From NCBI GenBank assembly GCA_016716125.1, contig JADJWZ010000024.1:1-27992 (forward strand): a stretch of 27,992 nucleotides of DNA, given 5' to 3'. The notes beneath the pieces were generated by a model that made no database searches, had not been told where the DNA came from, and was given only the letters and a program-made list of their open reading frames with translations. The position numbers and the translations under genes were made by a program. The DNA comes from Ignavibacteria bacterium (GTDB taxonomy: Bacteria; Bacteroidota; Ignavibacteria; Tepidaquicellales; Tepidaquicellaceae). Below, one piece after another: positions 1 through 7,075 of the stretch (position 1 is its first letter; each line of letters opens with the position of its first letter).

Positions 1-1140
1 CATGCATTAAGAATCAGATTAAACGGTGATGTTCTCGTTGCTATGGGAACAAACATATTAAGACTGAATGCAGCAGGAACAACTATTCAGACTTATGACG
101 TGGCTGGTGAGAACAGCTGGTTTGGTCTAAATCTCGATCCTGACGGCACATCATTCTGGAGTGCAGATTTCACAACATCAAATGTTTACAGAATTGATAT
201 AGCAACAGGTAATGTAATTACTACTTATAATACAGGTACAGCAAACGGTACAGTATTCGGAATTGCAGTAGCAGGGGAGATCACAGCAGCTACGGTACTA
301 AATATTACAGTAGCTCCGAAAAATTCTATTAATCCAATCAATACACAGCATTGCGTGACAGCTACAGTTACTGATCAGTTCGCAGTTCCTCAGGATAATG
401 TAAACGTAATTTTTGTAGTAAGAGGCGTTAACGCTCCTCAAATTTTGCAGGAAACACAGATCAAAACGGACAGATCCAGTTTTGTTATGTTGGAACCAAT
501 CCGGGAAGAGATACTATCTTCGCTACAATCGGAACTTCAGGAAGATCTGATACAGCATATAAACTCTGGGAAGATCCGCTTCCTGTCGAACTTGCTTCAT
601 TTACTTCAACAGTCTCCGGTAACAATGTCAGTCTGAAATGGTCAACAACCGAAGAGATCAACAATTCCAGGTTTTGATATTGAAAGATCAGTTAACGGCG
701 CATGGACAAAGGTCGGTAATGTAAACGGAAACGGTACTACGAATGAAATGAAAAATTATGAATTCACTGACAGAGGCGTAGCGTCAGGAACATATAACTA
801 CAGACTGAAGCAGATTGATTTTAACGGATCATTTGAGTATTACAATCTAAGCAGTGAAGTAATAGTCGGAGTACCGGATAAATTCTCGATCGCGCAGAAT
901 TATCCAAATCCATTTAATCCATCTACAAAGATCGACTTCCAGATCCCTGCTGACGGCAAAGTAAAACTCGCCATCTATGACAACAGCGGAAAGGAAATAG
1001 CAGTGCTTACGGATGAAGTGAAAACAGCCGGTTACTATTCGGTCAATTTCAATGCAACAGATCTGTCAAGCGGAATTTACTTCTATAAAATCGAATACAA
1101 CGGATTAAATAAAGTAATGAAAATGACATTGCTGAAGTAA
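1..1140 (+). CDS. T9SS type A sorting-domain surface protein, 5' partial, frameshifted
   Basis: The frame is open from base 1, so the true start lies upstream. The first part (to about 280) resembles the end of a repeat propeller (GENSWFGLNLDPDG, then ATGNVITTYNTGT). A bacterial Ig-like stretch follows (about 300-430), then the LPVELASFTSTVSGNNVSL linker module typical of this group, and a type A sorting tail with QNYPNPFNPSTKI (about 895) ending in MKMTLLK. Such tails direct outer-membrane export and anchoring by the type IX system. The protein is read only by joining three frames. One base is missing in a T run near 445, where APQIFAGNTDQ is restored, and one extra A lies near 666, where NNSGFDIERS is restored. 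The last frame ends at 1140. Restored homology on both sides of each break favours sequencing error over decay. Confidence 0.8.
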
Positions 1141-1164
1141 TAAATAAATTGTTTTTGTAATTCT

Positions 1165-1196
1165 AAAGCCGGGCTGCAAAGTCCGGCTTTTTTTTT
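1165..1196 (+). terminator. Rho-independent terminator
   Basis: AAAGCCGG (1165-1172) pairs with CCGGCTTT (1183-1190) around a 10-nt loop and runs into a stretch of T. It starts 25 bases after the stop of the T9SS cargo gene, in the right orientation to end its transcript. Confidence 0.85.
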
Positions 1197-1626
1197 GAAA
1201 ATAGATCTTTCATTTAACCGCAAACCGCAATTAGAATTAATTTCTGAAAAGTCTGTTAACTTGAAAGATAAGCTACATGTTTTTTAAAAGAAGATACTAA
1301 ACTTTTAAAAAATAATATTTAACTCACGGGAAAAGAAATTAAACTTTAAAGTGAAGACACAAGGGGGGAGTAAAATAATTTGTGTGATAAAATAAGAAAA
1401 GAAATGAAGAGAAAATGATGATGTTCTTTTCCCTACTGTATATCACAACTTCTGACTTTTGATTTATTGTTATTTATCCTGCAATATCAACCGCTTCTGT
1501 ATGTGAATTTGTAAATAACGTTACTTTTATATTTCTCTGTCCTAAGACCGCCTGTTATTTTTTTACCGGAACTTCGCGCTGATTTTTTTAGATGACATAT
1601 TTGTTTTAGTTTTAATTTAAAAATTA
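1197..1626. other. Gene-free AT-rich spacer
   Basis: No open frame of note, RNA gene or repeat was recognised here. The stretch lies between a plus-strand terminator and a minus-strand terminator, so it probably separates two converging transcription units. Confidence 0.5.
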
Positions 1627-1667
1627 ACCCGGGCGGGCGCATTACTTACACTTCGCGCCTGCCGGGT
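1627..1667 (-). terminator. Strong GC-rich hairpin, likely terminator of the minus-strand gene
   Basis: The arms at 1627-1640 and 1655-1667 pair over 13 positions with one bulged G and one G-U pair, around a 14-nt loop. It lies 20 bases downstream of the minus-strand stop at 1687. On the minus strand it is followed by an AT-rich stretch containing a run of five T. Its GC content is far above its surroundings. Confidence 0.65.
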
Positions 1668-1686
1668 ATTTGGGGTTCAGTCTGAA

Positions 1687-2301
1687 TTACGGAACAATTA
1701 TTTTCAATACATCCGATGCCTGTCCGATCTCACTGTCAGATTCGAAATAATATGCATAATATTCACGCTGTTCGGGTTTAGCCGGATTGAGCTTTTCTCT
1801 TGTGTCATTATATGGTGAAGAAGTATCAACGGCAATGAATGTGAATTCCGTCTCTTCTCCGCGTTTACCATATATTTTAATTCCGTCAGTACCTTCTTTT
1901 CTGAATTTAATTACAACCTCATTTCCGTTTAGTATGGCTTTGAGTTCAGGTTTCAGAAGCGCGGTAAGTTTTGACGGCTGTTCCGCGCCGATAATGCCGA
2001 GATCATCTCCGATGCCTGTGTTATAACCTTTGGATGACTTTATCAGCTTTGCGATTCTTCTGATCTCATTGATCGCCTTTTCACGCTGGATGTTATTGCT
2101 TTCAGTTGCTGATTTTGATTCGGCTTTTTTAGAGATCATTCCGGAATAAGCCGCCCTGTGATTGTTTATTATCTGCGTTATCTCTGTCACTTCATTCGGA
2201 TCCAGTCCAAGCGACGGAGCATGAATTGCTAATTTGCTCACAAGATTTTCTTCAAAGGAATCAAGATCCCCTAACACGGAGGGGATGAAGTAGTTTTTCA
2301 T
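1687..2301 (-). CDS. Conserved protein of unknown function (helical N-terminus, beta-rich C-terminus)
   Basis: 204 residues, beginning MKNYFIPSVLGDLDSFEENL. There is no signal peptide. The layout matches a family seen in Bacteroidota and Planctomycetes, often close to surface-protein genes. It has an N-terminal helical part (about residues 10-100, with LGLDPNEVTEI and HRAAYSGM) rich in Ala, Lys and Glu. A C-terminal fibronectin-III-like sheet (about 115-204) follows, with VVIKFRKEGTDGIKIYGKRG and ending YYAYYFESDSEIGQASDVLK. The family assignment is from memory of its overall pattern and no function is known. It lies 53 bases downstream of the heptad-repeat reading frame on the same strand and ends just before a strong hairpin. 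Confidence 0.75.
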   Translation of the reverse strand: MKNYFIPSVLGDLDSFEENLVSKLAIHAPSLGLDPNEVTEITQIINNHRAAYSGMISKKAESKSATESNNIQREKAINEIRRIAKLIKSSKGYNTGIGDDLGIIGAEQPSKLTALLKPELKAILNGNEVVIKFRKEGTDGIKIYGKRGEETEFTFIAVDTSSPYNDTREKLNPAKPEQREYYAYYFESDSEIGQASDVLKIIVP

Positions 2302-2354
2302 ATTTTAAGGTTTTAATATTTAAAAAAATAATTGTTATTTAAAAATTGCTTTAA

Positions 2355-3059
2355 CTAAGATTTAAGACTGAACTTAAAATCCGTTACCGGATTTTCATTT
2401 AAATTATAGTTCGGATTACAACGGTCCGGCGGCGCGCGGTCAGAATTATTCGGATCAGGATTATTAATGACAATGCGCCTGTAATTATTTATGATGCGGT
2501 TTAGAATAAAAGCATTTTTAAAATAAATGTTATTTCCGGAAAAATAAAAAAGCCTGTAATTAAATAAATTATTTTCCGGACGGAAGAAAAAATTGAAAAA
2601 TTTTAGAAAAATATTTCGTATTGTGCAAAAATACTGCGGTGTCCGGGCGGAATTATAAGGTGATCCGGAGTAATTAGGACCAGTCCCGCAGTATTTATTA
2701 CAAGTCCCGGAGTTTTCTACTCCAGGTCCGCAGAACCTGACTTCAGGACTGTAAAGTATTTCTCCGGCTCTATAGAGTAACTCTCTGGCGCCTGGGATAA
2801 ATATCCCGGAATGTCCGTGTAAGAATATATAACCTGAGAGAAATAATTCGGGACTGCAGACAGAATCTTTGGGACTGCAGATATATATTTTAGGTCTGCA
2901 GATAAATACTCCGGGCCTGTGAAGTATTTCTGAAAGTCCGCATACGGGTACCGTGGACCTGAAGTAAAACACTTTGGATGAGCGTAATTTATTCCAAATG
3001 TAGCTGAAATAGTTGAAAAAATCGCTAAAAATAGTGTTTTTAAGGAATTTCATATTCAT
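2355..3059 (-). CDS. Putative secreted heptad-repeat protein, frame disrupted
   Basis: A 234-codon frame is open here, but its protein looks implausible (rich in Cys, Phe and Pro). If one A is dropped from the run of five at about 3040, the same ATG region gives a clear signal peptide, MKFLKTLFLAIFSTISATFG. About twelve 7-residue units follow, such as GPEYLSA, DLKYISA, VPKILSA, VPNYFSQ and EPEKYFT. That frame meets a TAG at 2717-2719, still inside the array. So the gene is either a short secreted repeat protein of about 113 residues (3059 to 2717) or a longer one with a second change. The stretch 2355-2640 past the array shows no recognised domain. No known function. The coding reading is an inference from the signal peptide plus the unbroken 21-base period. 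Confidence 0.35.
   Translation of the reverse strand: MNMKFLKNTIFSDFFNYFSYIWNKLRSSKVFYFRSTVPVCGLSEILHRPGVFICRPKIYICSPKDSVCSPELFLSGYIFLHGHSGIFIPGARELLYRAGEILYSPEVRFCGPGVENSGTCNKYCGTGPNYSGSPYNSARTPQYFCTIRNIFLKFFNFFFRPENNLFNYRLFYFSGNNIYFKNAFILNRIINNYRRIVINNPDPNNSDRAPPDRCNPNYNLNENPVTDFKFSLKS
2641..2976. repeat. 21-bp tandem array, 16 diverged units in perfect register
   Basis: Units begin at 2641 and every 21 bases up to 2956. The best-preserved units (2746, 2851, 2872, 2893) share a core like GGACTGCAGATA followed by an AT-rich half. Copies have diverged strongly by substitution, but I find no insertion or deletion across 336 bases. That is what a coding array kept in frame would show (7 residues per unit on the minus strand). 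Confidence 0.75.
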
Positions 3060-3350
3060 TTATCTGATAATATTTTTTTAACCGCCGCGCTCAATTTTTA
3101 AATAAGTAACCGGAATTTTGGCTGCTATTTCATCACCGGTCAGACCATACGCTGCAGTAAAACAGAAACATAAAAAAACCTGTAATGCGGTTTATTCAGT
3201 GTTTCAATTAACAGCCATAAAAAATCAGTACATAAACATAAATTCTAAGAAATATTATAATATTCAGTAAATATGTCAAATATGAAAAAACGCGATTTGT
3301 GAAAATATTTTTTTGAACAGGTCGCGGGGTATTGATTTTAAAGGGTTTTC
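3060..3350. other. Spacer with a possible mini-gene remnant and a weak promoter candidate on the minus strand
   Basis: On the minus strand, 3191 to 3078 is an open stretch of 37 codons ending in a stop 18 bases before the heptad gene's ATG. It reads like a signal peptide (VFLCFCFTAAYG) followed by LTGDEIAAKIPVTYLKIERG, but has no ATG. A TTGACA-like box (3274-3279) and a TAATAT box (3252-3257) with a 16-base gap lie upstream on the same strand. Both are weak calls in AT-rich DNA. Confidence 0.25.
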
Positions 3351-3438
3351 CGCCGTTGTTGGTGTTTTCAAAAAGTTTGCCTGAGGTTCAGTTGAATATT
3401 ACTACAGATCTTAAGCAAACTTTTTGATCACCAACAAC
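3351..3438 (+). repeat. Terminal hairpin a (left end of RAYT element)
   Basis: The outer arm 3355-3380 and inner arm 3415-3438 pair as 10 bp plus about 12 bp, separated by a small asymmetric bulge (TTTTC on one side, GATC on the other), around a 34-nt loop. The loop shares its start with that of hairpin c (TGAGNTTCAGTTGAAT). Confidence 0.85.
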
Positions 3439-3577
3439 AAACGGAGACTTGACTACTGATGCTGTAAAATGTAAGCAGCAATAAAACCCGCTACTCCTCA
3501 TCTATAAAAAATAAATCCCTTGTAAAATATAATCTGCGAAATTAATTTATAGTCGGTTTTAAAATTAGAAGAAGAAC

Positions 3578-4096
3578 ATGATGATCAAAAATTATTTTTT
3601 CTTTACTGCCACGAATCTTGAATGGAAACATTTGCTTAAAAATGATAAGTATAAAGATATTATAATAGAGAGCTTTAAGTTTATTGTTAAAGAAAGACGT
3701 GTAAGGATCTTTGCATTTGTTATCATGCCAAATCATTTTCATACAGTATGGAAAATTAATGATGATATAGAAAGACCTGATTTTCAAAGAGATTTATTGA
3801 AATTTACTGGACAAACAATTTTAAGAGAAATGAAAAAGAATCAGCTAAATATTTATGAATCACTTTATGTTGGCGCTAAGGACAGGAAGTATCAGTTCTG
3901 GGAAAGGAATCCATTATCAGTGCCTTTATTCTCTCAGAAAGTAGTTGAACAAAAAATAAATTATATCCATGCAAATCCAATCAGATCAAACTGGAATCTT
4001 GCATCCGAACCTCAGGATTATAAGTATTCCTCTGCACGATATTATTATTTAGGTAAAGATGAATTCGGATTTTTAGAAAATTATATGGAGATATGA
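3578..4096 (+). CDS. REP-associated tyrosine transposase (Y1/IS200-like, RAYT)
   Basis: 172 residues, opening with tandem ATGs at 3578 and 3581. It carries the HUH motif of Y1 transposases (FAFVIMPNHFHTVW, residues 45-58), whose His pair binds the metal ion. The C-terminal block has the VEQKINYIHANPIRSNW pattern (about 130-146) and SSARYYY, typical of the RAYT group. Helix position suggests that a Tyr in this region is the nucleophile. Family enzymes cut and join single-stranded DNA at hairpins, and here such hairpins flank the gene on both sides. The gene appears intact. Its last codons (GKDEFGFLENYMEI) reappear at 6708-6749 as a remnant of another copy. Confidence 0.93.
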   Translation: MMIKNYFFFTATNLEWKHLLKNDKYKDIIIESFKFIVKERRVRIFAFVIMPNHFHTVWKINDDIERPDFQRDLLKFTGQTILREMKKNQLNIYESLYVGAKDRKYQFWERNPLSVPLFSQKVVEQKINYIHANPIRSNWNLASEPQDYKYSSARYYYLGKDEFGFLENYMEI

Positions 4097-4138
4097 TTGT
4101 ACATTCTATCGAGATCAGTTGCAGACTTCGCCGGCACT

Positions 4139-4226
4139 GTTGTTGGTGATCAAAAAGTTTGCACAAGTGGAGCACATAAATTAAAGATTAATTATAGCAA
4201 CCTTTTTGAAAACACCAACAACGGCA
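4139..4226 (-). repeat. Terminal hairpin b (right end of RAYT element)
   Basis: Inverted relative to hairpin a. The inner arm 4139-4162 (GATC type) and outer arm 4197-4222 (TTTTC type, as its complement) flank a 34-nt loop. The outer arm has two changes relative to the other copies. Confidence 0.85.
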
Positions 4227-4319
4227 CAAAATATCATAAATTGGATAGAAAGTGGAAAAGCATATTTTAAAAATACTGAGAATTCTAAAAGAGTATTTTT
4301 ATATAAGTTAAAAGAATAA
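4185..4319 (+). pseudogene. Possible C-terminal tip fragment of an RHS-type toxin
   Basis: The frame is open through hairpin b (ATFLKTPTT) into 4224-4319. It then encodes a stretch beginning NIINWIESGKAYFKNTENSK and ending FLYKLKE, stopping at 4317-4319. That looks like the tail of a real globular protein. It starts abruptly at the element boundary, and RHS core lies nearby, so I infer a severed variable tip. No specific toxin family was recognised. The next gene, a lipoprotein, starts 6 bases after the stop, as an immunity gene would. Confidence 0.4.
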
Positions 4320-4325
4320 TATTTT

Positions 4326-4712
4326 ATGAAAATATTTAATCGAAGTTTAATTATTTTTATTTTTATTATAGGATGTTCTGCGTTAGAAATAAAATATAAT
4401 AAATATGAAGTAAGGTATATTGACAGATATTCTTTTGATGATATTATTTTAATAGAACTTTATAACACTAGTAATGAAAGTATTTATTATTTAGTATCAA
4501 ATAAATCAATGATTCAAAAGAAATGATTTTGAGAAGCTAAAACTGGATGAGCAATATATTTTTTTACAGAAGATTACAAACCAATTTATGCAAAATCAAG
4601 ATCAGTCGATGTGTATTCAATAAATAAGATAAAAATTTGGACTAATGATACATTTAAAGTTGATGTTTATAAAAGTAATAATATTTATGATCAATTTATA
4701 AAAAAGGAATAG
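4326..4712 (+). CDS. Small lipoprotein, candidate immunity protein, frameshifted
   Basis: It begins MKIFNRSLIIFIFIIGCSAL, a lipoprotein signal with the lipobox Cys at about residue 17. The visible frame stops at 4526. Adding one base near 4518 gives NDFEKLKLDEQYI, and adding one T to the run of seven near 4561 gives FFTEDYKPIYAKSRSVDVY. The gene then ends FIKKE at 4710-4712, about 128 residues in all. Both breaks are in homopolymer-rich sequence. There is no known domain. Its position right after the RHS-tip-like fragment suggests an immunity role, which is inference only. Confidence 0.55.
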
Positions 4713-4768
4713 GAACATGGTTGAAATTTTTTAGTCTACGCTAAATTAACAAAAAATTCAATTTCTGC

Positions 4769-5407
4769 TTGATTAATTTCGACTTGTTTAACAAGACTTA
4801 CGATTCAAACGGCAATATGATCACCGATGAAGTAAACCGTAACCGTGACATAGAGTACGATCACAGAAATCTCATAAAGCAGATTACTCACAAAGAAATA
4901 ATTTTTGAAGACAGTTTACTTTATGCAAGTTATTATTATTACGATGAAGCCGGGAATAGAATCAGAAAAAAAGTTTATAAATATATTGGCATTCAGACCC
5001 GTGACAGTGTGGAAACTCCGGACATTGAATCAATTGGCGACTCGCCAAGTGCGTGGCTGCTCATTAATGACGAAGTATATTCCCGCGACTTGTCGGGAAA
5101 AGAAGTTGCGCTTTATGTAAACGGAAACCTTATGCAAAATAATATCTGGGGACTCGGGAATGAAGGATACATCACAAGCTCGGGCGCTCTGAATTTTTAT
5201 CTGAAAGATCATCTCGGTTCGGTAAGAGCAGTGATTGATGAAAATAATTCTGTGATCTCTTCTCAGGACTATGACGCGTGGGGATATATAATGCAAGGCC
5301 GCGAATACCACAGCGACGGCAGTGTTTATAAGTTCACGGGAAAGGAACGTGATCCGGAAAGCGAGTATGATTTCGCCGTTGTTGGTGTTTTCAAAAAGTT
5401 TGCATGA
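4769..5407 (+). pseudogene. RHS/YD-repeat core fragment, truncated at both ends
   Basis: It contains YD-repeat units (YDSNGNMITDE, YDEAGNRIRKK) and the RHS-associated core (FYLKDHLGSVRAVIDENN, then YDAWGYIMQGR, then FTGKERDPESEYD). RHS proteins form a shell around a C-terminal toxin tip. The N-terminal shell (hundreds of residues) is absent, and the first usable start is a TTG at 4769. At 5374 the frame runs into hairpin c, adds AVVGVFKKFA from the repeat arm and stops. The expected continuation (YFGARYYD) is found only in a separate fragment at 7695. Not functional as it stands. Confidence 0.85.
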
Positions 5408-5461
5408 GTTTCAGTTGAATTTATCTGTGCATTTTGTGCAAACTTTTTGATCACCAACAAC
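5374..5461 (+). repeat. Terminal hairpin c
   Basis: The arms 5378-5403 and 5438-5461 flank a 34-nt loop, in the same orientation as hairpin a. The outer arm lies in frame with the RHS core and supplies its premature C-terminus. Confidence 0.85.
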
Positions 5462-5614
5462 AAACGAGACTTGATTCCGGCAGCCGTAAAATGTAAGAAT
5501 CAGTAAAACCCGGCTTCTCATATATTTAGCACATAAATCCCTTTTAAAAAATAATCTGCGGAATTAATTTATAACCGGTTAATGTCGTTTTCAGCAGTAG
5601 ACTACGCCGGCAGT

Positions 5615-5702
5615 GTTGTTGGTGATCAAAAAGTTTGCGTAAGCTGAGAATAAAATTTAATAATTTAATACAGCAAACTTTTTGAAAACACCAACAACGG
5701 CG
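5615..5702 (-). repeat. Terminal hairpin d
   Basis: The arms 5615-5638 and 5673-5698 flank a 34-nt loop, in the orientation of hairpin b. Its loop (GTAAGCTGAGAATAAAATTT and onward) is identical to that of hairpin e, although the two are 1.1 kb apart. Confidence 0.85.
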
Positions 5703-5880
5703 GAATACAAACAATGCTGACAAAAGAAAAGAGAATAGAAGCAACAAAGAGTAGAAAAGGTTACTTCTACTATGATTACATTTTATTATGAGTCAACTGG
5801 TTATTTTAATTCAAAAAAGAAAGATTCTTTTAATTGATATAAAGAATTTGTAATTTAACGAAAACCTTCTAAAATTTATT
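5703..5880 (+). other. Decayed tip-like debris after hairpin d
   Basis: Short open pieces such as MLTKEKRIEATKSRKGYFYY and ESTGYFNSKKKDSFN occur in different frames. The stretch occupies the place a variable RHS tip would occupy. No family was recognised and no intact gene is present. Confidence 0.25.
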
Positions 5881-6086
5881 ATGAAAAGACAACAATTAAA
5901 ACGAAATTAATAACCGACACTTTAAAAATCAAAGATGCAAAAGATTTCATTGGTAAGGAAGTTGAGATAACAATAAAAGAAATCGAAAACGGAAAACCTC
6001 AAAAGAGAATTTGGAGATATTCCGGTGCTATTGATTTGAATGGAAAAGCAGATAATATTAATATTCGGGATATTGCTTATGAGTAA
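5881..6086 (+). CDS. VapB-like antitoxin, frameshifted near its start
   Basis: With one A added to the run after the ATG, the frame reads MKKTTIKTKLITDTLKIKD, then DFIGKEVEITIKEI, and ends at the stop 6084-6086 with NGKADNINIRDIAYE, about 68 residues. The size, charge and acidic C-terminus fit small VapB/DUF2281-like antitoxins that bind a PIN toxin through their tail. The PIN gene's ATG overlaps the end by 8 bases, which implies coupled translation. The break lies in an A run. Confidence 0.6.
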
Positions 6087-6485
6087 AGTTTTAATTGATA
6101 CTAATATTTTTATATATGATTTAGACAGAGCATCATCCTTCCATAAACAAGCAAAACAAATAGTCGAAGATCCGCGAGTTGAACTATACAATACAAGCAA
6201 AAACATTTCTGAATTCTTTGCGGTTTGTTCAAAATTAGGAATTAAGTTAAAACTTGCATTCGATTATTTTGATGACATTATTTTAAACACTACAATATTA
6301 TTCCCTGATTATAAAAGTTTGAACATCTTCAAAAAACTTTTGAAAGATAATAATGCTAAGGGAAACAAAGTCTATGACATCGAGATTGTTTCGCATAATG
6401 TTAAATAATAATATTAATCAAATCGCTACTCCAGAATACAAAAGATTTTAAGGATATAAATGAAGTCGAAATTTATAAAGTATAA
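6079..6485 (+). CDS. PIN-domain toxin (VapC-like), frameshifted in its C-terminal third
   Basis: The natural start is the ATG at 6079, giving MSKVLIDTNIFIYDLDRA. Conserved acidic PIN residues are visible: D7 in LIDTN, E in NISEFFAV, D in NKVYDIEIV and, after repair, D in NTKDFKDI. The uncorrected frame ends at 6408. Removing one T near 6390 gives EIVRIMLNNNINQIAT, and removing one base near 6433 gives NTKDFKDINEVEIYKV with its stop at 6483-6485, about 134 residues, the usual family length. PIN toxins are Mg-dependent RNases held in check by the upstream antitoxin. The repaired tail matches the family so well that sequencing error is likely. Confidence 0.8.
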
Positions 6486-6707
6486 TCTGCATACTGTCCC
6501 TATGATGACAAGCTAACGGCGATTTTCCTGCCGTCGTTGTTGTGTAATGCTTCAAGTGGAAATGGAATTTTTAAATTCTTATATTTTTAAAAAAACATTT
6601 CAACGGTATAGGATCTATGATGGATAATTTTAACTACTCATATTATTCGGAAACAAATAAGCTGCGCTTTATGTAAACGGAAACCTTATGCAAAATAATA
6701 TATGGGG
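6486..6707 (+). pseudogene. Mosaic RHS fragments
   Basis: From 6605 one frame reads MMDNFNYSYYSETNKLR, an RHS-like YD motif. At about 6661 it joins a copy of the RHS core segment that also occurs at 5107-5150 (ALYVNGNLMQNNIWG, 2-3 base differences), in another frame. That copy ends at about 6707 against a RAYT 3' end. The stretch 6486-6600 shows nothing clear, apart from a GTCGTTGTTGTGT that may be a decayed hairpin arm. Confidence 0.65.
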
Positions 6708-6749
6708 AAAGATGAATTCGGATTTTTGGAAAATTATATGGAGATATGA
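6708..6749 (+). pseudogene. 3' remnant of a second RAYT gene
   Basis: The sequence matches the last 14 codons of the intact transposase (KDEFGFLENYMEI and stop) with one base change. A related right subterminal stretch and hairpin e follow directly. Only the 3' end of that copy survives. Confidence 0.8.
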
Positions 6750-6789
6750 AATGCTTATACTGACGTTTTCAGCAGCAGACTACCTGAGT

Positions 6790-6877
6790 GTTGTTGGTGA
6801 TCAAAAAGTTTGCGTAAGCTGAGAATAAAATTTAATAATTTAATACAGCAAACTTTTTGAAAACACCAACAACGGCG
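6790..6877 (-). repeat. Terminal hairpin e
   Basis: The arms 6790-6813 and 6848-6873 flank a 34-nt loop identical to that of hairpin d. This is the right end of the eroded second RAYT copy. Confidence 0.85.
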
Positions 6878-6896
6878 GAGATTATGAATTCACCTC

Positions 6897-6977
6897 TCCG
6901 GGGAAAGTTTGCAATAGTTTTACATTTAACAGAGGATTATAAATGTGTAAACTTTTTGGAACACCCGAAAGCAGCGG
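6897..6977 (-). repeat. Degenerate hairpin f
   Basis: The right half (GTAAACTTTTTGGAACACCC from 6947) clearly derives from the common right arm, with changes. The left half keeps AAAGTTTGC before 6913. The gap between the GTTTGC and GTAAAC motifs is again exactly 34 nt, although the loop sequence is unrelated to the others. Confidence 0.55.
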
Positions 6978-7075
6978 GAAATTGCAGATAATAAGGTTTC
7001 TTAAGTTACACAGATACAAAATTTATATACATATTGTATTCTATATTTTGTAAATTATTAAAAGTTAAAAATAAA

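Larger units (their letters stand above)
3351..4226 (+). mobile_element. RAYT element with inverted terminal hairpins
   Basis: An 876-bp unit. Its outer ends are inverted repeats: 3351-3380, beginning CGCCGTTGTTGGTGTTTTCA, against the reverse complement of 4197-4226, matching at 28 of 30 positions. Each end folds into a long hairpin (3355-3438 and 4139-4222). Inside lie a left subterminal region (3439-3577), the transposase gene and a short right subterminal region (4097-4138). The left and right subterminal regions recur in the deleted copy at 5374-5702, which supports these limits. No clear target duplication was seen. Confidence 0.8.
5374..5702. mobile_element. MITE-like internally deleted derivative of the RAYT element
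   Basis: 329 bp with the same 30-base inverted ends as the full element (5374-5403 and 5673-5702, identical to each other in reverse complement). The left subterminal sequence (5462-5578) aligns with 3439-3558 of the full element. It shares GTAAAATGTAAG, TAAATCCCTT, ATAATCTGCG and AATTAATTTATA. It then joins directly to the right subterminal sequence (about 5581-5614), with the transposase gene missing. It interrupts the RHS core. Confidence 0.8.

Noticed and set aside
3542..3787. 81-codon frame on the minus strand opposite the transposase
   Set aside because: It is a shadow of the RAYT gene, whose HUH motif and family pattern are clear on the plus strand.
6040..6078. Upstream ATG of the PIN toxin frame
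   Set aside because: It would add residues with no PIN similarity and overlap the antitoxin deeply. The ATG at 6079 gives the canonical start.
6523..6560. A seventh hairpin copy (GTCGTTGTTGTGT)
   Set aside because: Only about 13 bases resemble an arm and no matching second arm lies 34 nt further on.
3351..6977. The repeated hairpins taken as a CRISPR array
   Set aside because: The repeats are palindromic, irregularly spaced by hundreds of bases, inverted in pairs, and tied to a transposase. There are no cas genes.
7034..7075. Upstream ATG of the DUF433 gene
   Set aside because: The extra 14 residues do not belong to the family. MEYIFDR at 7076 is the conserved start.
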